From an uncultured Bacteroides sp. (GTDB lineage: Bacteria; Bacteroidota; Bacteroidia; Chitinophagales; Chitinophagaceae), in assembly GCA_902168085.1 (NCBI GenBank), contig CABHOP010000022.1, positions 79,739-143,738 of the forward strand: DNA of 64,000 nucleotides, read 5' to 3'. A program made the translations under genes and the position numbers. Shown here one piece after another: positions 37,020 through 45,452 of this stretch (within the stretch, counting starts at the first letter, position 1; every line of letters begins with the position of its first letter). The notes below the pieces were generated by a model, which was given only the letters and a program-made list of their open reading frames with translations, ran no database searches and was not told the DNA's origin.

Positions 37020-37274
37020 TATTCGCTTTATCAACCGATAAAAAGACACATAAAAACCTCATAATAAGCGCGTTATAAGAAATTTAAAATAGTCTGCTAA
37101 TCTTTGCTGCTATTTGCTTTTAATTTATAACGATATCTTTTGCTACAGTTTTTCTTCTTTCATTAAATAAGCATTTATGTCTGTTATTGCTTTCTATAAT
37201 AAGCTTACAATACTGCACTATTGCCTATCCTAATATCAACTGTACTATTATAAGATGGGTATGATTTGAAACAG

Positions 37275-37288
37275 ATGATTAACATCAT
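37275..37288. promoter_or_regulatory. Fnr/Crp-type operator at the nos promoter
   Basis: ATGATTAACATCAT, with inner TGAT-N4-ATCA. It is nearly the same as ATGATTAATATCAC before norC (52598). The centre lies about 64 bases before the start codon of the first nos-region gene. Confidence 0.6.
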
Positions 37289-37301
37289 ATAAAACCTTAA
37301 T

Positions 37302-37321
37302 AAAGGTCATTTTTGTCCTTT
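37302..37321. promoter_or_regulatory. Candidate Rrf2/NsrR-like operator overlapping the nos promoter
   Basis: AAAGGTCATTTTTGTCCTTT, 7 of 10 base pairs of a 20-bp palindrome AAAGGnCAnnnnTGnCCTTT. It overlaps a TTTATTTG (-7-like) sequence. Related sites lie before norC, hemerythrin and the polytopic gene at 49764. An Rrf2-family gene (49793-50233) sits in the same NO operon, so it is the natural candidate reader; this link is inferred. Confidence 0.6.
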
Positions 37322-37344
37322 ATTTGCCATTTTAGCTTTGTTAT

Positions 37345-38253
37345 GTGAAAAAGCTAATAACCTTCAGCCTCGCACTTCTTCCTTATATCACAACAGCCTG
37401 CGCGGTTTGCGGTGGTTCAGCAAGTAACCAGAATATGGCTGTACAACCACAGTTTTACAAACATTTTGCAGGCATACAATATCAGTATCGCTCATTTAAC
37501 AGTACGCACCCCGCTGATGATGGTGATGCCAGTCATTCTAATGAACAATACAATACCGTGCAGGTATGGGGTAGGTATAACATTGGCAACCGGTTACGAC
37601 TATTTGCCTTTATACCCTATATATCTAACATTCATGAAGAAGATGGGAAGAAAACTAATTGCAGTGGCCTGGGTGATATAAGTTTCCTCGGCAATATACG
37701 CGTGCTGAGCTTGAAACAACCAAGCAATGACTGGCAACATGATTTGCAAATAGGTGGGGGCTTAAAATTACCTACTGGCCACTACAATAAAGAGTCCATA
37801 CTTCGTGGAGATAATTTACCCAATATGCAACCCGGTACAAAATCGTGGGATGTAACAGCCAATACCATATACACTGCGCGCTACAAATCATTAGGTGGTA
37901 CGATAGATGCATCTTATACCATTGTGACGCCCAATGCGGATGACTACAAATTTGGTAACAGGCTGAGCACAGGGGTATCTGTATTTTACTGGTGGCAAAC
38001 CAAGAAGTGTACCATTTTGCCGCAAGGCGGTGTAAGGCTGGATGCTACCGGGGGCGACTATGAATATTACTCGCGAAATATAAAAAGTGATATGACAGGC
38101 GGACAGCAGCTATATATATCTGCCGGCATCCAGGCCTATTACAAATTTACGGGGATACAATTTTTATACTATATACCGGTTTACCAGCATTATGCCGACG
38201 GACTTGTAAAAAGCAAGTCACGCGCAGAAACAGGCATCTATTTCCTTTTTTAA
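37345..38253 (+). CDS. Predicted outer-membrane beta-barrel protein
   Basis: 302 residues starting at a GTG (the ATG two bases earlier would stop at once), which yields the signal peptide MKKLITFSLALLPYITTACA. The mature part begins VCGGSASNQNMAVQ, with many aromatic, alternating strands and a final aromatic IYFLF, as in small barrels such as the phenol-degradation transporter family. The CGG motif at the mature N-terminus is notable. First gene of the nos region; it may feed copper or another cofactor, but no direct evidence. A lipoprotein gene follows 11 bases later. Confidence 0.6.
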   Translation: MKKLITFSLALLPYITTACAVCGGSASNQNMAVQPQFYKHFAGIQYQYRSFNSTHPADDGDASHSNEQYNTVQVWGRYNIGNRLRLFAFIPYISNIHEEDGKKTNCSGLGDISFLGNIRVLSLKQPSNDWQHDLQIGGGLKLPTGHYNKESILRGDNLPNMQPGTKSWDVTANTIYTARYKSLGGTIDASYTIVTPNADDYKFGNRLSTGVSVFYWWQTKKCTILPQGGVRLDATGGDYEYYSRNIKSDMTGGQQLYISAGIQAYYKFTGIQFLYYIPVYQHYADGLVKSKSRAETGIYFLF

Positions 38254-38264
38254 AAACAACACAA

Positions 38265-38684
38265 ATGCAACTCATCAAAGCTTTAAGTACCACATTCCTT
38301 ATAGCAGTTACCACACTGTTATCATGCCGAAAGGACAATACAACAACAAAGTCGGAACATGAAAAACTTAGTGCTACAATCAATATCGCATCGCCGTATG
38401 CCAACCAGGTATTCAAATACGGCGACACCGTAAAGATAGTAGCCGATATACATGCAGAAACTAAAATGCATGGTTGCAATGCTATCATCCTAAACCAGGA
38501 AGGTGATACACTTTTTTCAGCTAATGCGCATGAACACGGTAGTTCTATCAAGCTTAAAGAAGAATGGATAAATAGTATTACTACTACGGGTATGCTTACA
38601 CTAAAACTAATCTGTATTATGGACCATGACGGTAACACTTGTGAAAAGACACAAATAATTCAAACTCAAAGCGAACAGAAATAG
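38265..38684 (+). CDS. Lipoprotein with immunoglobulin-like fold, unknown
   Basis: 139 residues with a lipoprotein signal (AVTTLLSC, lipobox Cys near 22) and a beta-sandwich-like mature part (INIASPYANQVFKYGDTVKI near 46-65, typical of DUF4625-like proteins). It has His and Cys at HGCNA and NAHEHG, which could bind metal. Cotranscribed with the beta-barrel gene. Function unknown; being upstream of cytochrome c and nosZ hints at a periplasmic cofactor role. Confidence 0.5.
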   Translation: MQLIKALSTTFLIAVTTLLSCRKDNTTTKSEHEKLSATINIASPYANQVFKYGDTVKIVADIHAETKMHGCNAIILNQEGDTLFSANAHEHGSSIKLKEEWINSITTTGMLTLKLICIMDHDGNTCEKTQIIQTQSEQK

Positions 38685-38688
38685 CATA

Positions 38689-38702
38689 ATGATAAAAATC
38701 AT
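38689..38702. promoter_or_regulatory. Fnr/Crp-type operator between lipoprotein and cytochrome c genes
   Basis: ATGATAAAAATCAT, a perfect 14-base palindrome with TGAT-N4-ATCA. It lies 156 bases before the cytochrome c start, making an internal promoter for cytochrome c-nosZ plausible. Confidence 0.55.
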
Positions 38703-38857
38703 TTTTAAAAAAGACCTTTTTATCTTCAATATGATTCTCATCATACTTTTTACATTTTTCAATGCAGACTTTTGAGTGTTGAATCACCCATCGAATACAA
38801 ACATTAATTATATTTGATAACAATTATATTTTCCATTAATCATAAAATACAATTTAC

Positions 38858-39334
38858 ATGAACCGTAATCTCGTTTTAGTTATCCTTTCGCTTAGCCTTG
38901 CATTCTATAGTTGTGGGGGGAATTCTGAACCAACTTCTGTGCGTGATGAAACGCCGGACCCAGGCAAGAATGAATATGTAGACCCCAATGCCAATCCTGG
39001 TGGAATAGGAAAATTCAAGAATGTAGAACTTACGCATCCGCTTGATGATAAAATGGTAACAGCGGGCGAAAGTATTTACGATTTAAAATGCGGATCTTGT
39101 CATAAGCTGACAGATGAAAAACTTGTAGGCCCGGGATGGAAGGGTGTGACAGACAGGAGATCGCCAGAATGGATTATGAATTTCGTTACAAACGTTGACG
39201 AAATGCTGGATAAAGACGCTGAGGCCAAAGCTATGCTGGAGGTTTGTATGGTTAGAATGCCTAATCAAAACGTGAAGGACGATGAAGCAAGGCAAATACT
39301 GGAGTTTATGCGTAAAAATGATGGCAAAAATTAA
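38858..39334 (+). CDS. Lipoprotein c-type cytochrome of the nos operon
   Basis: 158 residues: lipobox LAFYSC near residue 19, a disordered acidic linker, then a monohaem class I domain with CGSCH near residue 76-80 and a distal Met in VRMPNQN near 131. It would pass electrons from the quinol or cytochrome pool to NosZ in the periplasm. It ends 31 bases before the nosZ start I prefer. Such a lipoprotein cytochrome directly before nosZ is common in clade II clusters of Bacteroidota. Confidence 0.85.
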   Translation: MNRNLVLVILSLSLAFYSCGGNSEPTSVRDETPDPGKNEYVDPNANPGGIGKFKNVELTHPLDDKMVTAGESIYDLKCGSCHKLTDEKLVGPGWKGVTDRRSPEWIMNFVTNVDEMLDKDAEAKAMLEVCMVRMPNQNVKDDEARQILEFMRKNDGKN

Positions 39335-39365
39335 TAGAACATCTTCAATCGCTCAATTGATCAAT

Positions 39366-41336
39366 ATGAAAAAGCTAATAATTATATTAAGTGCCATTGG
39401 TGCTGCCTATAGTTTGCAAGGTTGCAAAATGAAAAGCACCGGCGCAGTAGTAGAAGGCGATGCCGCTTCTAAAGTATATGTTGCCCCGGGAAAATATGAT
39501 GAGTTTTACAATTTCGTTTCCGGTGGTTTCAGTGGGCAGGTTTCTGTTTACGGCCTTCCATCCGGACGCCTGTTAAAAGTAATACCAGTATTTTCTGTAA
39601 ACCCTGAAAATGGCTACGGCTTTAGCGAAGAAAGCAAGCCTATGCTAACCACCACATCCGGGTTCGTACCATGGGATGATGAACACCACCTTGCTTTGTC
39701 GCAAACAAACGGGGAACAAGACGGCAGATGGCTATTTGCCAATGCGAATAACACCCCCCGTGTAGCCCGTATTGACTTAACCACATTCAAAACAGTAGAG
39801 ATACTTGAAATTCCCAACAGCGGGGGCAACCACTCTTCTCCTTTTATTACTGAAAATACGGAGTATGTTATAGCCGGTACGCGCTTTGCAGTGCCACTTG
39901 GGGACAAAGACGTAGCCATCAATAGTTATAAAGAGAATTTCAAAAGCACCGCCTCTTTTATCAATGTAGATAAAACTACGGGTAAGATGAATATTGCCTT
40001 CCAGATAGCGCTGCCGGGTATGGATCTGGACCTGAGCCGTGCGGGCAAAGGGCCATCACATGGATGGTTTTTCTTTTCAACCTACAATACGGAACAGGCT
40101 AATACACTGCTGGAGGTGAATGCATCGCAAAAGGACAAAGACTTTATAGTAGCTGTGAACTGGAAGAAAGCAGAAGAATATGTAAAAGCCGGTAAGGGCA
40201 CAAAAATGAAAGCGCGTCATACGCACAATACTTGGAATGATGAAACACATTCGGCATCATCTACTATGAATGAAGAAGTACTGGTGCTTGACCCCAATGA
40301 GTTGAAAGATATGGTGTATATGATACCATGTCCTAAATCGCCACACGGATGCGATGTTGACCCCAGCGGCGAATACATCGTTGGTAGTGGTAAACTAGCA
40401 GCGCTGATACCTGTTTTTTCATTCCAGAAATTTACAAAAGCTATTGCTGATAAAAACTTCGAAGGTGATTATCACGGTATCCCTGTTGTTAAATATGAAG
40501 CTGCCCTTCATGGTGAAGTACAAAAACCCGGCCTTGGACCTTTGCATACAGAATTTGATGGCAAAGGAAATGCTTATACTTCATTCTTCCTTTCTTCAGA
40601 AATCGTAAAATGGAGCATTAAAGATGTAAAAGTACTGGACCGTGTACCTACGTATTATTCTATTGGCCACTTATGCGTACCGGGTGGAGATACAAAAAAA
40701 CCATGGGGCAAATACGTGATTGCATATAACAAAATCACTAAAGACCGCTACCTGCCTACCGGCCCTGAGCTGGCCCAGTCTGCACAGCTGTATGACATTT
40801 CAGGCGATAAGATGCAACTGATACTGGATTATCCTACAATTGGCGAACCTCACTATGCCCAGGCAATTCCGGCAAGCGTAATAAAAGACAGGACCGCGAA
40901 AATATATGACATCAACAAGAACCATCACCCATATGTAACATTAGGTGAGAAGAATGCTAAAGTAATACGTAGCGGCAATCGCGTAGATATCTACATGACA
41001 GCCATACGCTCACACCTTACACCGGATAATATTGAAGGCGTTAATGTAGGTGACGAAGTATATTTCCATGTTACCAACCTGGAACAAGACTGGGATGTGC
41101 CACACGGATTTGCGATAAAACACGCCAACAATGCTGAACTGCTCGTAATGCCCGGTGAAACAGTGACTTTGAAATTTGTGCCCGACAGAACAGGTATATA
41201 TCCTTTTTATTGTACAGACTTCTGCTCTGCCCTACACCAGGAAATGCAGGGTTACCTGAGGGTGTCTGCTAAAGGCAGCAATACGCCATTAAAATATAGC
41301 ACCGGAGAAACGACTCCTGCTGTAGCAACTAAATAA
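39366..41336 (+). CDS. nosZ: Nitrous-oxide reductase, clade II (Sec-dependent)
   Basis: 656 residues from the ATG at 39366 (MKKLIIILSAIGAAYSLQGC); the frame is open to 39282 but that overlaps cytochrome c. The signal is Sec/lipoprotein type without twin arginine, marking the atypical clade. The seven-bladed propeller carries CuZ histidines, including GGNHSSPF and the HTHNTWNDE, GCDVDPSGEY and FTSFF segments. The C-terminal cupredoxin has CuA ligands FYCTDFCSALHQEM (Cys near 617 and 621, His 625, Met 628). Reduces N2O to N2. Confidence 0.96.
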   Translation: MKKLIIILSAIGAAYSLQGCKMKSTGAVVEGDAASKVYVAPGKYDEFYNFVSGGFSGQVSVYGLPSGRLLKVIPVFSVNPENGYGFSEESKPMLTTTSGFVPWDDEHHLALSQTNGEQDGRWLFANANNTPRVARIDLTTFKTVEILEIPNSGGNHSSPFITENTEYVIAGTRFAVPLGDKDVAINSYKENFKSTASFINVDKTTGKMNIAFQIALPGMDLDLSRAGKGPSHGWFFFSTYNTEQANTLLEVNASQKDKDFIVAVNWKKAEEYVKAGKGTKMKARHTHNTWNDETHSASSTMNEEVLVLDPNELKDMVYMIPCPKSPHGCDVDPSGEYIVGSGKLAALIPVFSFQKFTKAIADKNFEGDYHGIPVVKYEAALHGEVQKPGLGPLHTEFDGKGNAYTSFFLSSEIVKWSIKDVKVLDRVPTYYSIGHLCVPGGDTKKPWGKYVIAYNKITKDRYLPTGPELAQSAQLYDISGDKMQLILDYPTIGEPHYAQAIPASVIKDRTAKIYDINKNHHPYVTLGEKNAKVIRSGNRVDIYMTAIRSHLTPDNIEGVNVGDEVYFHVTNLEQDWDVPHGFAIKHANNAELLVMPGETVTLKFVPDRTGIYPFYCTDFCSALHQEMQGYLRVSAKGSNTPLKYSTGETTPAVATK

Positions 41337-41342
41337 TTACCC

Positions 41343-41382
41343 AAATGGCAGTACTACCCCATCAGGGTGTGTACTGCCATTT
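41343..41382 (+). terminator. Terminator-like hairpin after nosZ
   Basis: A perfect 12-bp inverted repeat AAATGGCAGTAC/GTACTGCCATTT with a 16-base loop followed by a T-rich run. It lies within the operon, between nosZ and the assembly genes, and may let nosZ be made in excess of the maturation factors by partial termination. Confidence 0.75.
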
Positions 41383-41398
41383 TCATTTTTTTTGATTT

Positions 41399-41986
41399 AT
41401 GAAAAAGTTGACGACGTTAGGAAGGACAAGCATCATTATAATTATTCTATTCGTAGGAACGCTATTTTTTTTCCCAATGTGGAGAATAGACCTGGCAGCA
41501 CCGCAATATCCGGGTGGGCTGACGATGACGATATGGATAAATGATGTAAAAGGTGATGTTGATGTGATTAACGGCTTAAATCATTACATTGGCATGCAAA
41601 CCATTCACAAAGAAGACTTTAAAGAGTTTATTTACTTACCTATAGCTATGATGAGCTTTATGGGTTTAGGAGTCCTCTTAATCTTCTGGAATAGGAAAAC
41701 AGGGTACTATATATGGACAGCTATCTTTGCGGTTATTGGTTTACTTTCATTCTATGATTTTTACAAGTGGGAATATGACTATGGCCACAATCTCGACCCC
41801 AACGCGCCTATCCAGGTGCCGGGAATGGCTTACCAGCCCCCTCTTATAGGGTATAAAAAAATGCTGAATTTTGAAGTGCTTTCACAACCGCATATTGCCG
41901 GATGGTTTTTTATTGCTACCGGCGTGATATTAGTAACGATAAGTTTTTACGAATGGAAGAAATCCAAAATAAGTTTAGGAAAATAA
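41399..41986 (+). CDS. nos-operon membrane protein, unknown
   Basis: 195 residues with four hydrophobic segments (about 9-29, 83-99, 106-123, 163-181) and a periplasmic loop after the first containing YPGGLTMTIWINDVKGDVDVINGLNHYIG. His, Asp and Tyr are conserved-looking, as in proteins that lie downstream of clade II nosZ in Bacteroidota. A relation to Wolinella NosB is possible but not shown. Part of the nos maturation or electron-transfer module by position; stop codon overlaps nosL. Confidence 0.65.
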   Translation: MKKLTTLGRTSIIIIILFVGTLFFFPMWRIDLAAPQYPGGLTMTIWINDVKGDVDVINGLNHYIGMQTIHKEDFKEFIYLPIAMMSFMGLGVLLIFWNRKTGYYIWTAIFAVIGLLSFYDFYKWEYDYGHNLDPNAPIQVPGMAYQPPLIGYKKMLNFEVLSQPHIAGWFFIATGVILVTISFYEWKKSKISLGK

Positions 41987-42399
41987 TTAACCTGCTGTCA
42001 TATTGCAGCTTGTTTTTATTCGTGTCTTGCCAATCATCTCCGGAAAAGATAGATTATGGCAAAGAAGCCTGTGTAAGTTGTAAAATGACTATTGTAGATG
42101 CCAGGTTTGCAGCTGAAATGATAACTGCAAAAGGAAGAATCTATAAGTTTGATGACATCATATGCATGAAACAGTATGCAGCAGCCAACGCTGATGCTGC
42201 AAAGGATGCACAATTCTGGGTTGCCGGTTATATTGCTACTGATGGAGCATTTATCGATGCTACCAACGGTATCTTTCTTAAAAGCAATGCCTTTGCCAGT
42301 CCTATGAATGGCAACTATGCAGCGTTTGATAATGAAGCATCGGCCCAGCATTTGAAAGATAGCCTGAACCTTGAATACCTTCAGTGGAGTAGTTTATGA
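41953..42399 (+). CDS. nosL: NosL copper chaperone lipoprotein
   Basis: About 149 residues from the ATG at 41953 (MEEIQNKFRKIINLL); the frame extends to 41902 inside the preceding gene. Lipobox FLFVSC, then the NosL signature EACVSCKMTIVDARFAAEM near residue 38-56 with Cys and Met copper ligands, and KFDDIICMKQY near 70. NosL delivers Cu(I) to NosZ apo-enzyme with NosDFY. It overlaps both neighbours, a tightly coupled operon. Confidence 0.9.
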   Translation: MEEIQNKFRKIINLLSYCSLFLFVSCQSSPEKIDYGKEACVSCKMTIVDARFAAEMITAKGRIYKFDDIICMKQYAAANADAAKDAQFWVAGYIATDGAFIDATNGIFLKSNAFASPMNGNYAAFDNEASAQHLKDSLNLEYLQWSSL

Positions 42400-43637
42400 T
42401 AAGAGTGCCGGTTTTGATATTAACGATGTGTTTGCTGGCATATGTTCACGCCGCAGCACGTACAATACAAATTTCTCCCCGCCAGGCAAAGGCTATACAG
42501 GGAGCCATCAACCATGCACATGCCGGCGACACATTGGTAATAGAGAAAGGTATTTATAATGAATCTGACATTCTTGTAAATAAGAAGCTTACTATTATTG
42601 GCAACAACTATCCCATAATAGACGGGGGAGGGAAAAAACAATTAATAGTAGTGGTGCATGATTCTGTCTATATATCAGGGCTTCAGTTGCAGAATACCGG
42701 GCGTTCGAGCATGACAGATATGGCAGCCATAAGGCTTCAGAATGTTTCAGGCGTAGTAGTACATAACAATAGGCTCTTGAACAACACTTATGGCATATAC
42801 CTTCAAAATAGCCACTATTGTACTATCAGTAATAATAAGGTTAGTGCCAGCACTAAAGACGAGCTAAACAGCGGCAATGGCATCCATGCATGGAAGAGTA
42901 CCCACCTCATGATACAAAACAACAATATTTCAGGCCATAGGGATGGTATTTATTTCGAGTTTGTAACAGAATCACGCATTATCAAGAATGTTTCAACAAA
43001 AAATATACGGTACGGCTTGCACTTCATGTTTTCTCACAGGGATGTATATGCAGATAACCTTTTTGTTGATAATGGCTCTGGCGTGGCCGTAATGTATTCA
43101 AAGTTTGTAGAAATGTATAATAATACGTTTCGCCACAACTGGGGCGATGCGGCCTATGCCATACTACTTAAAGAAATTACGGACAGCAAAATAAAGCAGA
43201 ACCTGTTTATAAAAAATACGGTTGGTATTTACATGGAAGGTAGCAGCCGTATTGACGTAATGCAAAATGAGTTTAAAGAAAATGGCTGGGGAATAAGAGT
43301 ACAGGCAAGCTGCGACAATAATGTTTTTGAACACAATAACTTTTTGTCCAATTCATTTGATGTGGCCACTAATGGCACTATGATGTTAAACACCTTTAAT
43401 GAAAACTATTGGGATAAATACGATGGTTATGATTTAGATAAAAACAAAATCGGCGACGTACCCTACTACCCCGTGAGTATGTATGCCGTGGTGACAGAAC
43501 GCATACCTAATGCTATGATACTCTACCGCAGTTTTTTGACGGATATTATGACGCAAGTGGAAAAGCTGATGCCCAGTGTGATACCCGATAACCTGCGGGA
43601 TGACAGGCCTGTAATGAAAAGCTGGAAATTAAGATGA
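42396..43637 (+). CDS. nosD: NosD periplasmic copper-processing protein
   Basis: 413 residues: signal peptide, then a right-handed parallel beta-helix with repeated N-N/G-I-Y turns (NNRLLNNTYGIYLQN, SNNKVSAS, GHRDGIYFEF, GSGVAVMYSK). In Pseudomonas stutzeri NosD takes copper or sulfur from the lipoprotein partner and passes it to NosZ, using the NosFY ATPase. Start overlaps nosL by four bases, stop overlaps nosF by four bases. Confidence 0.93.
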   Translation: MIRVPVLILTMCLLAYVHAAARTIQISPRQAKAIQGAINHAHAGDTLVIEKGIYNESDILVNKKLTIIGNNYPIIDGGGKKQLIVVVHDSVYISGLQLQNTGRSSMTDMAAIRLQNVSGVVVHNNRLLNNTYGIYLQNSHYCTISNNKVSASTKDELNSGNGIHAWKSTHLMIQNNNISGHRDGIYFEFVTESRIIKNVSTKNIRYGLHFMFSHRDVYADNLFVDNGSGVAVMYSKFVEMYNNTFRHNWGDAAYAILLKEITDSKIKQNLFIKNTVGIYMEGSSRIDVMQNEFKENGWGIRVQASCDNNVFEHNNFLSNSFDVATNGTMMLNTFNENYWDKYDGYDLDKNKIGDVPYYPVSMYAVVTERIPNAMILYRSFLTDIMTQVEKLMPSVIPDNLRDDRPVMKSWKLR

Positions 43638-44374
43638 TAAAACTAACGGAAGTAACCAAGTCATTCGGAAAGTTCAAGGCATTAGATAATATCAGCCTCA
43701 CCTTGGGAAAGGGGCAGGCTATTTCATTGCTTGGCCCTAATGGCTCAGGCAAAACAACGCTTATTAAATCTATACTTGGACTGGTAATACCCGAAGCAGG
43801 CACTATTACTGTAAATGGACTGCAGGTAAACAACAATTGGGCATACCGCTCTCATATTGGCTATATGCCACAAATAGGCCGCTATCCCGACAATATGACC
43901 ATTGTGCAGGTACTTAATATGATAAAGGAATTAAGAAGCGATAAGCATGTGTATGATGAAGAGCTGATAGATAGTTTAGGACTGAGGAAAATTCAAGACA
44001 AAACTATGAGAAGCCTTTCCGGTGGTACCCGTCAAAAGGTAAGCGCTTGCCTGGCATTTCTTTTTTCTCCCGATGTCTTTATCCTGGATGAACCTACAGC
44101 CGGCCTGGACCCATTATCCAGCGAAATACTGCAGTCGAAAATAGCACAGGAAAGAAACAAGGGCAAATTGATTCTTATTACTTCGCACGTGCTTAGTGAT
44201 CTTGAAGATATTACAAGCCATATATTATACCTGCAAGACGGGAAGATGATGTTTCATAAGACCGTAGAAGACTTGCAAAACATCACAGGTGAGTTAAAAC
44301 TAAGTAAAATAGTAGCCAGCCTTATGCAAGAGGCGGATGTGCATAAATCATTTCAGCATGAACACGATAGTTAA
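43634..44374 (+). CDS. nosF: NosF ABC transporter ATPase
   Basis: 246 residues of a standard ABC ATPase: Walker A GPNGSGKTT near 36-44, Q-loop MPQIG near 77, signature LSGGTRQK near 129, Walker B VFILDEPTAGLDP near 150, and switch TSHVL near 183. It powers NosDFY. Overlaps nosD and nosY at both ends. Confidence 0.95.
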   Translation: MIKLTEVTKSFGKFKALDNISLTLGKGQAISLLGPNGSGKTTLIKSILGLVIPEAGTITVNGLQVNNNWAYRSHIGYMPQIGRYPDNMTIVQVLNMIKELRSDKHVYDEELIDSLGLRKIQDKTMRSLSGGTRQKVSACLAFLFSPDVFILDEPTAGLDPLSSEILQSKIAQERNKGKLILITSHVLSDLEDITSHILYLQDGKMMFHKTVEDLQNITGELKLSKIVASLMQEADVHKSFQHEHDS

Positions 44375-45125
44375 ATACATAACGTTAGACCTAATCAAGA
44401 ATAAGATTATTATCATTTACACGCTCTTATTGGGCGTAATATCCTTTAGTGTATTAAGTATAGATAGCAATTCGTCAAAAGGGTTACTGAGCTTATTAAA
44501 TATCACACTGCTATTTGTACCTATCATAAGTATCCTGTTTGCAACGATATACTTTTTCAATTCATCTGAATTCATAGAATTACTTCTTTCGCAACCGGTA
44601 AAGAGAAAAACGGTATTGTTAGCTGAATATTCAGGGCTTTCAACTGCGCTTTGTGCAGCTTATGCTGTAGGTATCGGTATACCAACAATCATATTGACCC
44701 CCTCCCCTGCGGCGTTAGTACTATTAGTCAGTGGATTGCTTCTTACCCTAAGCTTTACTGCATTGGCTCTTTTAGTTTTTGTTTTATTTAAAGATAAAAC
44801 AAAAGGTATCGGGGCTTCAATCATTATTTCCTTATTCCTAAGCTTACTGTTTGATGGGCTCCTACTTATTTTCATTTATTCTTTCGGCGAATATCCCATC
44901 GAGAAACCCATATTAGGCATCATAGCACTAAACCCCATTGATCTTGCCCGCATTTTAATGCTTTTGCAATTGGATGTTGCTGTACTGATGGGTTATTCGG
45001 GTGCGTTATTCAAAAAGTTTCTTGGAAGTATGGCAGGTAGTGCATACGCAATAATATGCATGATGCTCTGGGTGATAGTTCCATTATTTCTTTCCGTAAA
45101 AATATTCAGGAAGAAAGACCTATAA
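44358..45125 (+). CDS. nosY: NosY ABC transporter permease
   Basis: About 255 residues from the ATG at 44358 (MNTIVKYITLDLIKNK) with six hydrophobic segments as in ABC-2 type permeases of the Nos family. Forms the membrane part of NosDFY. The stop codon abuts the stop codon of the converging DUF59 gene with no base between them. Confidence 0.92.
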   Translation: MNTIVKYITLDLIKNKIIIIYTLLLGVISFSVLSIDSNSSKGLLSLLNITLLFVPIISILFATIYFFNSSEFIELLLSQPVKRKTVLLAEYSGLSTALCAAYAVGIGIPTIILTPSPAALVLLVSGLLLTLSFTALALLVFVLFKDKTKGIGASIIISLFLSLLFDGLLLIFIYSFGEYPIEKPILGIIALNPIDLARILMLLQLDVAVLMGYSGALFKKFLGSMAGSAYAIICMMLWVIVPLFLSVKIFRKKDL

Positions 45126-45452
45126 TTATAAACCAAGTGCTGCGCGGCCTTCTGTACTTATAAACTCGTAGTTCCATTTAGGTTCCCATACCAGCCTGAT
45201 ATCTGCTTCATAACCCGGCAAAGCATTTTCGATAGCTATTTTGGCATAAGATATAATAAGCCCACCCATTGGGCACGACGGTGTAGAAAGTGTCATGTAT
45301 AATATGATGGATGCATTACTAACTTCCAGGTTATAAACCATCCCAAGGTCTACAATATTCACGCCCAACTCCGGATCTTTTACTTCATAAAGCGCAATTA
45401 ATGCTTTGGACTTGATCTCATAAAATGGGTCTGATATTCCTATCTCAAACAT
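45126..45452 (-). CDS. DUF59/MIP18-type metal-sulfur cluster protein
   Basis: About 108 residues from the ATG at 45452 (MFEIGISDPFYEIKS). MIP18/PaaD family: EVKDPELGVNIVDLGMVYNLEV near 25-45 and the conserved cysteine motif STPSCPMGG near 66-74. Family members help insert iron-sulfur or other metal centres (SufT, PaaD). Last gene of the NO-response operon; it may help rebuild clusters damaged by NO, fitting the RIC protein upstream. Confidence 0.82.
   Translation of the reverse strand: MFEIGISDPFYEIKSKALIALYEVKDPELGVNIVDLGMVYNLEVSNASIILYMTLSTPSCPMGGLIISYAKIAIENALPGYEADIRLVWEPKWNYEFISTEGRAALGL

Larger units (their letters stand above)
36660..37344. other. Large control region with repeated Fnr-type boxes and a candidate leader element
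   Basis: 685 bases between the kinase operon (minus) and the nos operon (plus). It holds four Fnr-type boxes (36711, 36985, 37006, 37275), a 20-bp Rrf2-like palindrome (37302-37321) and a small stem-loop with a 16-codon frame (36873-36964). No large frame. The boxes are densest close to the nos side. Confidence 0.65.

Noticed and set aside
41399..41986. Naming the nos-operon membrane protein as NosB
   Set aside because: Position fits but I cannot see sequence features that would settle it.
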